The notes under the pieces are model-generated. The model was not told the DNA's origin and made no database searches. It worked only from the letters and a program-made list of their open reading frames with translations. A stretch of 64,000 nucleotides of DNA from Ligustrum vulgare (taxonomy: Eukaryota > Streptophyta > Magnoliopsida > Lamiales > Oleaceae). Position numbers and translations under genes: made by a program. Where the stretch lies: the NCBI GenBank assembly GCA_963555705.1, contig OY743174.1:26229608-26293607 (forward strand), in the 5' to 3' direction. Each line of letters begins with the position of its first letter. The stretch's first letter is position 1. This document shows positions 1-10,358 of this stretch, piece by piece.

Positions 1-1160
1 TAGGGTCTGGGTGGGGTGTGAAAAAGTGAAAGAAAAAAATCATTTTTGGGTGGGGTGGGGTCGATTGTTTGGGTGGGTAGCTGGTAGGGTCGGGAGCGGG
101 GTGGATGTGGAAAATTAGAAGAAAAAAATCATTTTTGGGTGGGGTGGGTGGCATGGTAGGGTGGGAAAATATGGAGAGATAAAAAAAAAAACTCATTTTG
201 TGGGGTGGGCAGGGTGGTGTTGGAGTGGGGGCGTGAAAAAGTAGAAGGAAAAAAATCATTTTTGGGGTGGGGTGGGAACGGTGGGGTGGGAACGATAGGG
301 TGGTGTCGGCCGGGGTGGGGGTAGGTGGAAAAGTAGAAGGAAAAAAATCGTTTTTGCGGTGGGGTGGGGTAGGGTGGGGGGCAAGGCGGGCTGGGTGTGT
401 CGTGGTCTGTGACTGGGATAAGATCAATTTGTCACTTTACTATGAGGTGGGATAGGGTCGAGTGTAGTGGGGTTGGGTTGGGTTGGGGTGGGGTGGGATG
501 GGTAAGTATAGGAAAACATCGGGAGAATATAAAAATAAACTTATTTTTGAGGTGGGGTAGGATATGGGTGGTGAGGTGGGGTTGGTGGGTGGGGTCGGGG
601 GATGTGGCTAGGGTGAGATTAATTTGTCACTTTGCGATGATGTGGGGTAGGGTAGGGTCGAGTGGGGTTAGGTTGGGTTGGGGTGGGGTGTGGAAGTGTA
701 GGAAAACATCGAGAGAAAATAAAAATAAACTTATTTTTGGGGTGGGTAGGATATGGGTGGTGAGGTGGGGGTGGGTGGGTGGGGTCGGGGGATGTGGCAT
801 GGGTGAGATCAATTTGTCACTTTGCGATGAGATGGGGTAGGGTCTAGTGGGGTTGGGTTGGGATGGGGAATTGTTGGAAAACATCGAGAGAAAATAAAAA
901 TAAATTTATTTTTGGGGTGGGGTAGGATATGGATGGTGATGTGGGGTGGGTGGACAGGGTGGGTGGGTGAGGTCGGGGTGTGGCTAGGGTGAGATCAATT
1001 TGTCACTTTGCAATGAGGTGGGGTAAGGTCGAGTGGGGTTGGGGTTGGGGTGGGGGTGAGATGGGGAATGATAGGAAAATATCGAAAGGAAAAAAAATAA
1101 AAATTATTTTTGGGGTGGTGGGCGGGGAATGGGCGTGGTGGTGGGAGGTTGTGACGTCAA
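1..1160. repeat. G-rich tandem satellite block
   Basis: The plus strand is dominated by GGGTGGGG runs and is nearly free of C, broken by short AT-rich islands. The first part repeats an A-rich island followed by TCATTTTTGGGGTGGGG about every 90 bases (near 30, 120, 250 and 340). From about 420 on, a longer unit of about 190 bases takes over. It carries the conserved island CAATTTGTCACTTTG at about 425, 620, 809 and 998, and an AAAACATCGAGAG island. Reading frames here follow the repeat and are not genes. The array probably extends left of the window. Confidence 0.85.
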
Positions 1161-1380
1161 AATTTGAGTTTTTGATTTAATATTATATTAGTTTTAATAT
1201 AATATATAGTAGATAATTATGTTTGTCTTATATATATTATTATATTTATTTTTAATTATTAAACACCTAATTAAATGAATTAGAACCTGAAATTAAAAAA
1301 AAAAAAAAAAAAGGATTTCCTTCACATGATTTTTGAATTGTATCTTTGAAATACAAGTTTCTATGTAATTTTCCCGAAAA

Positions 1381-1915
1381 AAAGGCAAATTGAATTAACA
1401 TCTTAATTTAGGGTAAAACTCCTAAAATAAAATTCAATTTAGTAATTAATTAAGCAAATTAATCAATTACTTTAATTGATGGGTTTATTTAATTAAATTC
1501 AAATTTTAATTAAATACTAAATTAAAGTTCAACTCCAATTTCAAGAATCTAGGGCTAATCGAATTTAGTATCAAATTCTAAATAAGATTTAATTAATAAT
1601 CAATTAATCGAATTAACTAATAATTTAATTTAATTGAAATCAAATTTTAATTAAACACCAAATTAAAGTCCAAACTCTAATTATGAATTTAGGGTAATTT
1701 GAATTAACATTTTAATTTAGGATAATACTCCTAAATAAAATAAAATTCAATTTTGGGTCAAAGCTATACATTTTGTTAAAATCCAATTTTAACAATAATT
1801 CAAAACTCGTGAATTTTGAAATAAAATTTTGGATTGAGTCAAAATTAATTTTTGGTCAAAGTTTTAAATTGGGTCAAACTCATTCAAAATCAAATTTTAA
1901 ACCTTTTAAAACTTG
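1381..1915 (-). repeat. Orphan fragment of the copia leader AT-rich repeat
   Basis: This AT-rich stretch matches the internal leader of the copia element at 32038-39716 (around 37930-38420) almost phrase by phrase. Shared phrases include TAAAACTCCTAAAATAAAA, ACACCAAATTAAAGTCCAAA and TTGTTAAAATCCAATTTTAA. The orientation is the same as in that minus-strand element. No LTR or primer-binding site flanks it, so it is a detached piece. The flanking 1161-1380 and 1916-2044 are AT-rich with no recognisable gene; there is a poly-A run at 1294-1312. Confidence 0.7.
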
Positions 1916-2044
1916 TAGGCTAAAGTTTCAATTCTTGATCTTAAAAGGGCCAATATATCGTGAAGTAAGTTTTACCTTTTACCCAAATCTGAACGTTTTC
2001 TTCAATGTGAGATTACGTCTCGTTGCCACTGCAATATGTACTAT

Positions 2045-2339
2045 AATGAAAGGAAGTTGCCCCCAGGGCACATCTCCAAGTGACAAAGGGGATGGGTGGT
2101 AAGTGCTCAGCGCAGCTGTGTGCTTGGTTCGATTCCCCGCAAGGTGGAATTGACCTTGTGGCAAACGGGAGTTATTGAGCGTTTCTCATGCTTACCATAA
2201 GCCCTTCCACCCTGGCTCCTTGGAGGCATAACCTGGATTTACCTTCCCGAACCAATGGCCTTGGGCGTGGTCGGTTCGGGCCCTCAGGGTGTGGGCTACA
2301 CCTTTTTTTCCGATCAAAAAAAAAAAATGAAAGGAAGTT
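2045..2339 (+). mobile_element. tRNA-derived SINE with 14-bp target-site duplication
   Basis: The body (about 2059-2325) has an A-box-like stretch near 2094-2108 and a clear RNA polymerase III B box, GGTTCGATTCC, at 2126-2136. Its 3' part includes GGTTCGGGCCCTCA and a T-rich then A-rich end. The direct repeat AATGAAAGGAAGTT occurs at 2045-2058 and again at 2326-2339, as expected of LINE-mediated retroposition. The 3' half and the CAGCGCA segment are shared with the SINE at 13376-13653, so both belong to one family. The family name is not known to me. Confidence 0.85.
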
Positions 2340-2364
2340 TAGAAGAAAAAGTTGCACACCTATC

Positions 2365-2368
<4 letters not shown>

Positions 2369-2399
<31 letters not shown>

Positions 2400-2425
2400 A
2401 AAGTTGCACACCTATCTTATCTATA

Positions 2426-2461
<36 letters not shown>
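2369..2461. repeat. Two (CT)n tracts in a duplicated segment
   Basis: A roughly 30-bp segment containing AAGTTGCACACCTATCTTATC occurs twice (near 2350 and 2402), each copy followed by a CT run (2369-2398 and 2430-2461). It lies immediately downstream of the SINE target-site duplication. It is simple-sequence DNA and not coding. Confidence 0.85.
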
Positions 2462-2463
<2 letters not shown>

Positions 2464-3253
2464 GGTTAATCAAAAGCCTAAGCCCTCCTTCTTTTTATAA
2501 GATTAAATAGAACACAAATTCCTAATTAAGATCGCCAAATAATTAGGCTCCATAAATTTTCTCTGTGTTTATTCATCGGTTGTGAGTTAGTGACATTGGG
2601 TTGGTATGCAAATGAAAAACTATTATTATTTGAGTTTTGGACAAAATAATATTACCTTCGAATCAATAAAAAAGTAACAAATCCATTATTTGAAATATTC
2701 CATTTTCCTTGTGTTCGTGTTTCACCAAAGAATGGAGATTGAAATTGCCCATTAAACTACTACTAATATGGACTATAAGTAACATAATCACTATTCTGCG
2801 TATTATTGGATTTGGAACTCGAGTTTTCAATAATATAACGAACTTCAACAGTCTAAGATACATGTCTAAAACTTATTTAAAATATCTGATTGGTTATCTA
2901 AATTTGGGCACATGTTAAGGACGTCAATTATATATATATATATATATATATAGTTTTTATCTTACTCTATTTACTACTTAAAATCTATTAGATACAAAGT
3001 AAATAGTAGAGTTGCTCAAATTTGTCTTGATGTTCAATCTGCACACATTATATTAACTTAAGTTAGTTTAAACAAATATGAAAGTTTAACACGAGATGGT
3101 TCATTTGCATCCTCGTGTAACTTTAGAAAAAAGGTTCCACCGGAATTCGAGTTACATATAAATGTACCACAAGAAATCGATTTATATTTGACACTTACCC
3201 AATGTCAAGATCAATTGAAGTAAATTATATTAGTAGTCAGTTTAACGCATGTT
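2462..3253. other. Non-coding spacer, no gene recognised
   Basis: AT-rich sequence with no frame of convincing length or domain content. A (TA)n microsatellite lies at about 2930-2952. The last three bases, GTT (3251-3253), form the left target-site duplication of the CACTA element that follows. Confidence 0.6.
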
Positions 3254-3545
3254 CACTAGTACAAATTAGACGAAAAAAAGGGTAATTTACGTCGCTTTTT
3301 AGGAGAACCGACGCATATAAAAATTGCGGTGGCAATTTTGTAAATATGGTTGGACAATATGGTCAATTTTTAGTAAGAACCGACGCAAGGGTAGTGCATT
3401 AACCAAATGCTTCGGTTTTGATTATAGAACCGACACATAAAACAATCGTATATACGCCGGTTTCTGTTATGAAACCGATGCATATACCTAAATTTAATTA
3501 TATGCATCGATTCTAAATAAGGAACTGACGCATAAACCTGTTATC
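3254..3545 (+). repeat. CACTA 1 5' subterminal repeats
   Basis: Degenerate copies of GAACCGACGCAT, in both orientations, recur near 3305, 3378, 3428, 3460 and 3525. Such subterminal motifs are the known binding platform for TNPA-type proteins in En/Spm elements. Here the 5' motif uses GAACCGACGC, while the 3' end of the same element uses CAATCGACGCA. Confidence 0.75.
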
Positions 3546-3560
3546 ATTTTACAGCTTCCA

Positions 3561-4330
3561 GTGCGCGGCTCCCTCATTTTCTCTCTATTTCCCACACAAA
3601 AAGCTCACTCCTCTCTCTTTCACTCCTCAATCCGCCACCACCACCACCAACCCTGCCACCACCGCACCACCACCCCTCACGTTCTCTCTCTCTCTCTAGA
3701 TCTACCGCCCGCTCGACGCCGCCTCCTCCCTCTTGCCATCGCTGCCTCTTTGTGTAAGGTATATATATGTGTGTGTGTGTGTGTGTGTATAAAAACATAT
3801 ATATACAAATATATGTAGTTTTATGTATATCTATATATAAAACTGCACACACATATATAGAATACATGATTAAAAATTAGTTGTTAATTGGTATAAATGA
3901 GCTTTTTATTGATTTAGTTTGAATGTTAATTTTAGGTTATTGATTTTGAGTTGTAGATGGATATATTGCAATTTTTTAATTGTTGGAGTTTTATTGAAAT
4001 TTTAGAATGTTATTTTTCATAGAATATACAATTGATTATAGATTTTTGATGTTGAGGAGTTGGGAATTGATTTCGGATGAATTTCGAGTAGTTGATGATG
4101 TTGTTGAAGTTTGAACGGAGTTGCGTTTGAGTTTTGGATACGTTGAGGTTGACTGTTTTGGTTTTATTATGACATTTGATTCCCCTTATAGGTTGGCTAA
4201 GTCCAATTCATATGGAAGATTCCGTCAAAATTTTCATAGGATTTTACAAATAAAAAATGAAAATTATAATTTAATTTAATTTCACTCATTTTAATCCATT
4301 GTGAATATCTTGATATATAGGTCGTTAGAT
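3561..4330 (+). promoter_or_regulatory. CACTA 1 leader upstream of the TNP2 gene
   Basis: The stretch starts with a CT/CCA-rich tract (3561-3750) and a (GT)n run (about 3768-3788), followed by AT-rich sequence resembling an intron. An AG just before 4322 and the ATG at 4331 mark the transposase start. CACTA 2 has the same layout at 41160-42334. Near 4190 lies GGTTGGCTAAGTCCAATTC, a motif also found in CACTA 2, in the third gene of this element and in the solo gypsy LTR at 57226-59890. Confidence 0.5.
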
Positions 4331-7300
4331 ATGGATCGGAGTTGGATGTATGTGAGATGTAATACACAAGAATATGTGTAAGAAGTTGAAAAATTTATGA
4401 AATGTGTTGAGGAAAACAAACTAGAGAAAGGGGAAGAAATGATTTTATGTCCTTGTTTTGATTGTAAAAATTTGAGAAAGTTTCGTAGATCTGAGCAAGT
4501 GAAGAGCCATTTGATTCATAATGGGTTGAAGGAGGGTTATACACGATGGATATGACATCGTGAGAGTATACTTCCTAGGTCAAACACCGGTGACAATGAG
4601 GGGTTGAGCAATAATGATGAGATTAATTTGAAAAATGACGAGAATGATGTGGATAATGATCGAATATATGAAATGATGTGTGATATATAGGAAGATTTCA
4701 TTGAAAAGCCTCATATATATTATAACCTATTCAATTATTCTAAAAAGCCTTTGTTTTTTGGTTGTAATAAATTCACAAAATTGTCTGTTGTGTTAAAATT
4801 TTATAACATGAAAGCAAAGAATAGGTGGAGTGATAGCAGTTTCACGGAATTATTGGAACTTTTACGAGAGATGCTTTTGGAGGATAACGAGCTTCCTTGT
4901 TTAATTTATGAGGCAAAGAAAATGTTGTGCCCGATGGGTCTGAAAATTGAGAGCATGCATGCATGTTCAAATGATTGTGTATTGTATTGCAATGAGTATA
5001 AGGACTTGCATATGTGTCCAAAGTGTGGGGGCATTGAGGTATAAGCGAAAGCACGGCAATGATAATTTGGAGGATAAGACATGCTCTCTGACAAAGGTGT
5101 TTTGGTACCTACCCGTAATACCAAGATTTAAACGCTTGTTTGCTAATGCAAAGGATGCTAAAAATATGCGGTGGCACACTGAAGGGAGGAAAGAAGATGG
5201 AAAACTAAGACACCTGGCTGATTCTCCTCAGTGGAGGAACATTAATAGGATGTTTCCCGAATTTGGTGGCGAAGATAGGAATTTTAAGCTTGGACTATGC
5301 ACAGATGGGATAAATCTGCATGGTAACATGAGTAGTCGACATAGTACTTGGCCCGTTCTTTTGGTGATTTACAATATTCCCCCTGGTTATGTATGAAGCG
5401 CAAGTACATCATATTGTCATTTATCATATCAGGGTCTAAACAACCGGGAAATGACATAGCTTTTTACCTTGCGCCATTAATTGAAGATTTAAGGCTGTTG
5501 TAGAATGAAGGTGTGTCATTATTTGATGCACATAGCCAAATGAATTTCACCTTATGTTCTATGATATTTGACACCATAAATGATTTTCCAGTTTATGATA
5601 ACTTGTTGGGTTATACTAACAAAGAATCTAAAGTATGTCCCATTTGCGAGAAAGACACGGTCGATCTTTAGTTGAAAACTGTAAGAAAAATGTGTTTATG
5701 AGTCATCAAATTTTTCTCCTTGTTCACCACCCTTATCGAAAGAAGAAAAAACCCTTCAATGGAAAAATCGAGACTCAAGTTTCCCGCTTGCCGTTAATAG
5801 GAAATGAGTTTTATGAACGAGTTAAAAATATTGATGTCGTGTTATGCAAACCTTTCAAGCCTCCTCAGAAGATTATTTAGAAGAAGATATCCATATTTTG
5901 GGATCTACCATAGTGGGAACATTTACAAGTAAGGCATTGTCTTGATGTAATGCAAGTGGAGAAAAAATGTATGTGATAGTATCATCGAGACATTATTGAA
6001 CATTCAAGGAAAGACGAAAGATGGTATCAAAGTCAGAAAAGACATAGTAGTAATGGCATACAGGATAAGTTAGCATCTCAAGAGTCGAAAAACCGTACCT
6101 TTTTACCCCTACCTTGTTATACTTTGCCTAGAAAAGAGAAAACAAGCTTTTGTGAGTGCTTAAATGCTGTTAAGGTTCCGTCTGGATGCTTTTCAAACAT
6201 CAAAAGTCTTGTGTCGATGAAGGACCTGAAATTGGTTGGTATGAAGTCTCATGATTGTCATGTCTTAATGCAACACTTGTTACTAGTCTCAATTCGAGGC
6301 ATACTTCCAAAACATGTTAGACATGTCATTATAAAATCGTGTTTTTTCTTTAACGCAATTTGCAGTAAAGTTGTTGATCCGAAGGCGTTGGATGATCTGC
6401 AGGCCGATATTGTTATCACTCTATGTCAATTTGAAATATATTTTCCACCATCATTTTTTGACGTTATGGTGCACTTACTTGTTCACTTGGTGAGAGAAAT
6501 TAAGATTTGTGCTCCGATGTTCTTAAGGTATATGTATACATTTGAGAGATACATGGGTATAGTAAAAAGGATATGTGAGAAACTGATTTAGACCTGAAGA
6601 CAATATCATTGAAGGTTACACTGCTGAGGAGATTATCGAATTTTGTAGTGATTACCTAGATGGTGTTGAGTCTATTGGTGTTCCTAAAAAGCATCACGAG
6701 GGAAGACTTGAAGGTAAAGGTACTATTGGATACAAAACAATCTTGTCCAGTGTTGAATTGCGTGACAAAGCACACATCCTTATCTTGTAGCACCTAACTG
6801 AGGTTCATCCATATTTGGACCAGCACATGTCCATTTTAAAGCAGCAGAATCCTTCAAAAGATTTAAGGTGGGTGACTAATCAACATAATTGCTTATTTGC
6901 AAAATGGTTCACAAACGCCGAATATCATTTCTAAAATGATAAAGTGGTTAGGGTATGGTCCTGGCGTACTTGTGAGGTCTTATGAAGCATGTGACATTAA
7001 TGGGTACACATTTTACACAAAACATCAAGATTGTAAGAGTACGATGCAAAATAGTGGCGTAACACAAGTAGCATTATCAAAAGATTTTTCCAGGGCCAAA
7101 GATACTAGGCCAATAGATGCTGCAATGTCTTATTATGGTGTAATTGAAGATATTTTGGAACTTGATTACAAGGATTTCAAGTTTCTTCTCTTCCAATGTA
7201 AATGGGCTAATAACCGACTGGGTGTTCGGGTGGATGAATTAGGTTTCACTTTGTTGGATTTTGGTCGGCTGAGCTATCTTGATTAGCCATTCATACTTGT

Positions 7301-7435
7301 ATCACAAGCAAACAAGTATTTTATGTTCTTGATCTTGCCGATACTAAGTGGTCAGTTGCCCTTCAAGGTAAGAGACGTATTGTTCGCATTGGTGATGTGG
7401 TGGATGAAGAAGACTATGACCACTTTGATGTGTAA
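4331..7435 (+). pseudogene. TNP2-type CACTA transposase, degenerate
   Basis: In active relatives this nuclear protein cuts and joins the CACTA ends. The start codon opens MDRSWMYVRCN, the hallmark of the transposase-associated N-terminal domain, followed by a CPCFDCKN zinc-binding patch. Further on are CPKCG (about 5017), the block GLCTDGINLHGN (about 5290-5325), SRHSTWPVLLVIYNIPP, HHPYRKKKKPFNGK (about 5723-5765) and the C-terminal stretch INGYTFYTKHQD. These follow the order expected of the TNP2 family. In-frame stops (near 4379, 4552 and 4688), a frameshift near 5040 and more breaks after 5395 disable it. CACTA 2 carries a less damaged relative at 42335-45574. Assignment to TNP2 is firm; exon boundaries are approximate. 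Confidence 0.88.
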
Positions 7436-7825
7436 GGTCATTTACATTCTTTTAACTTTATAATAATATTGTTTATATTTATATGCTCTATTCGTTGAAA
7501 ATATTCATTTTTCATTTTGGTAACACTAATTAATATGCTACATATATTTTTTGTGTTGTTATATATGCAGGTACATTGAATAGTAACCTTCAAAGTCATG
7601 GCTAGTTTTTCAAGTTCATCTGATCATGATCAATTCATTAGCCAAAAGAAAAAGACTAGAGGGCCAACAACTTACAAAAATATGAAGAAAAAGGTGCAGG
7701 AAGTGAAAGTCATTGAATTTGATGAGCACAACAGACCAATCGGACCATATAAGAACTTCAAGTCTTATCTTGGGTCTTTGGTCTATATTTAGGTTGATAG
7801 AAATATCAGTGATTGACATAAAGTT

Positions 7826-8654
7826 TGATAAGATTCGAAGCCCGGAAGAAACGCCGGAAAGTTCCGAACTCAGGTTGTGGTTGGACGGATGAATCATGAC
7901 CTGATATTCACGACGCGATGGCTCGACGATGCGGAATAAAGAACCACGACTTTCGAAACACCACAAGGATTTGCCCAATCTCCTTGATAAGTCTCTGATT
8001 TGAACGCCACAAATATACTCGCGAATATTTGATAAATTCGGGATTAACGCCACAAGATAATCAATCTTAATAAGTTTGGGTTTGTAATGTGAATCCACAC
8101 ATTAAACAATTGAAAAACATTCAATCTCTGTTTTATTTAATCATCAAAGTCTTTTTTTACAATCAATCAAAAAGGCGTATAAATAAGCAAAATAAAACCC
8201 TAATCGCTAATTTACTCAAAATAGAATTCTAACTAACCTAAAATAGCTAAAAACTGATAAGGAAATAAAATATACAAAAATCTTTAAACTCTATCAGCGG
8301 CGCACGGTCAGAAGCTGTCTTACGGCCGTGAGGGTCTTCATTTACGGCCGTAAATTGTGTAATTGAAATATGTTACGGCCGTGAGGATTTTGGCTACGGC
8401 CGTAAGTCTTTTTTTTATCCGGTTATGAATTAGGCAGAGAATAGGTTACGGCCGTGATCCTTGACATTACGGCCGTGATCTTCAAAAGTTACGGACGTGA
8501 CCAATCCACGGCCGTGATTCAATTTTCGGTTCTTTTCGATACGGTTTGATCTTCAAAGCTCGTCGAACCTGCTGAATTCTTGTTTTGGCTTGAATATTTA
8601 AATTTTTCCGTCAAGCCTGCTATGACTCTTATTGTCGAGGGTCCGGATCACATC
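7826..8654 (-). mobile_element. Solo gypsy LTR inside CACTA 1
   Basis: The sequence matches the LTR at 48669-49450 from TGATAAGATTCGAAG at its left end to GGTCCGGATCACATC at its right end. No internal region is present, so this is a solo LTR left by recombination. CACTA 2 lacks the insertion and gives the empty-site form around 45975 (AAGGTTGATCAAGG). The expected 5-bp duplication is not intact; a few bases seem lost at the right junction. It carries an array of ACGGCCGT palindromes (8322-8515). The minus strand is the element sense strand, inferred from the polypurine tract of the longer copy. Confidence 0.8.
8322..8515. repeat. ACGGCCGT palindrome array in the solo LTR
   Basis: Seven exact copies of the 8-bp palindrome ACGGCCGT start at 8322, 8344, 8375, 8396, 8448, 8469 and 8508, with one variant (ACGGACGT) at 8491. 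Most are extended to TTACGGCCGTGA or TACGGCCGTAA. The related LTR copies at 49160-49320 and 50310-50450 carry the same motif in smaller number. Confidence 0.9.
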
Positions 8655-8706
8655 TGATCAAGGCCTTAAGAACACAATTTGGGAAGATATAAAGGTCTCA
8701 CAAATA

Positions 8707-8758
<52 letters not shown>
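8707..8758. repeat. (TA)n microsatellite
   Basis: An almost pure TA run of about 50 bases, just after a short GT run. It lies in the intron-like gap of the TNPA-like gene of CACTA 1. Confidence 0.9.
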
Positions 8759-8762
<4 letters not shown>

Positions 8763-9774
8763 ATTAGTAATTAATCTTTTTAAAATAACATTGCATATTA
8801 TTGTTGTCATTTAGAGGGAGTTCAACATACCCAATGACAACATGAAAAAAAACTATTTTGAGAGTTTGGGTTCACGATGGAAAGACTTCAAAACAAGGTT
8901 GATATATGATTTCATCAACAAGGAGCACCCGAAATACACATCACCTACTCAGCTCTGCAATTTCTTGAAGGAGGAAGAATGGAAAAAATTTAAAAAAGAA
9001 CGTGAGACTGAGATTTTCAAGGTCTGTATAATGTCACAATTCTTATTTATTTTTTATACTAAGTTGAAAGACTAAAAGTTTGTGATTTTTTTTTTCAAGG
9101 AAAAAAGTCATAAGGCTAGAGAAAAGCAACTGCAGAACGAGCATCCACACTTTTTAGGCCAAATTGGTTATGTTGGGATGAGGTTAGAGTGGCTTCAAAT
9201 AGACCTACCGTCTTCTGCTTCTTCTTGTGGGTCAATTAGCTCGTCCATGTTAAGTCAAGATGGCAGTTTAGATTGGGTTAGAGCAAGATCCAAGAAGAAA
9301 GACGATGGAACCTATTACATCTCCAACATGAAAATGAGGGGGTGTATGAAAAAATTATAAGCATAGCTTCCCATTTTTCCATATTGTGAATTAAAATTCA
9401 CTGAAGTGTACTTATATTTGATTCTCACTTTTTTTTCCCTTTTGGAAGATATTGAAAAAGGCGAAGAAACCACTCAAGGGACATTTGTTCCAAATAGACA
9501 CCATGATTTCTTATTCGAAGCCCTTAGGAAGGAGGAGCATCCTGGATGGGTGAGGGGTTATGGTGTCTATGTCATGATCAGAGATGTATATGGTAGACCC
9601 GACAGTTCCAGTAGACAATCGAGTGGGGTCGTGTTGGTAGATGCTGTTAAAGATATGATCACGAAGGAGACCGATCGAGTTAGGTCGGAGTGGCAAAATA
9701 AGTTCAACAATATGCAACAAAAATATGATTCTATCATTCGGCACATTGGCTTAAATCTTGATTCTGATTTGGAC

Positions 9775-9876
9775 ATAACTCCGCCTCCCCCACCACAACT
9801 AGCTGCAGTTGTCACTCTATTGATCATAACTCCGCCTCCCCCACCACAACTAGCTACAGTTGTCACTCTATTGATC
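9775..9876 (+). repeat. 51-bp tandem duplication in the TNPA-like gene
   Basis: Two consecutive 51-base units begin ATAACTCCGCCTCC at 9775 and 9826 and differ at about one position. Being a multiple of three, the unit keeps the frame and doubles the peptide ITPPPPPQLAAVVTLLI. It is absent from the corresponding part of CACTA 2. Confidence 0.9.
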
Positions 9877-10358
9877 AAAATCCATATGATGGGCTTTAGG
9901 TATCAAATGTGAATTAAATTATTTGAATGTGTAGAAGATTATTTTAAACCGATTTCAACTGTATGGTTTAATATTGATTTCCAATCATGTTAAACAATAG
10001 AAACCGATACCTTGTCATTTAGTCAAAAGTTGTGATGATGAGCTTCATATAGTAGCGAGAGGGACGGTGTTTCCATCTGGACCTGAAACTGTGGTGCACC
10101 ATCAACCACTCTTGACCGATCATGTTAAAGTGATGGTTGATGATTTTGTACGTGGTGCAGAAATGTATCCTCTTCCAGTGCCATATCAATATCACACCAC
10201 GGTGGGGGAAGAATCTATTGGACGCTTCAATTAATGGCCTCAACGTTTGATTATGTTGGGGGGGGGGGGTAATAATTTTTAGTTATATAAAACTTTCTTT
10301 CAAAATTGTTTATTTTGATATTTATATGAGACGAGTTATGATGATAAAAATTTTCTAA

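Larger units (their letters stand above)
7598..9912 (+). pseudogene. TNPA-like (Transposase_24-type) CACTA gene, interrupted
   Basis: This is the second gene of CACTA 1, probably encoding a DNA-binding accessory protein for the element ends. It starts MASFSSSSDHDQF at 7598, with a basic patch KKKTRGPTTYKNMKKK. The first exon is split by the solo LTR at 7826-8654; the original reading resumes with DQGL at 8655. Later exon-like blocks are 8818-9021 (WKDFKTRLIYDFINKEHP), 9100-9357 (ARSKKKDDGTYYIS) and 9449-9912 (EEHPGWVRGYGVY, then a coiled-coil-like segment). The order of blocks matches 45758-47083 in CACTA 2. A 51-bp tandem duplication near the end repeats ITPPPPPQLA. A stop at 7791 precedes the LTR. 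Intron positions are inferred. Confidence 0.82.

Noticed and set aside
267..1180. Several reading frames in the G-rich block as genes
   Set aside because: They follow the tandem repeat, are Gly/Trp/Val-rich in whichever frame is open, and lack any domain or start context.
2126..2136. Free-standing tRNA gene
   Set aside because: Only a B box and a weak A box are present, no cloverleaf can be drawn, and the target-site duplications show it is a SINE.
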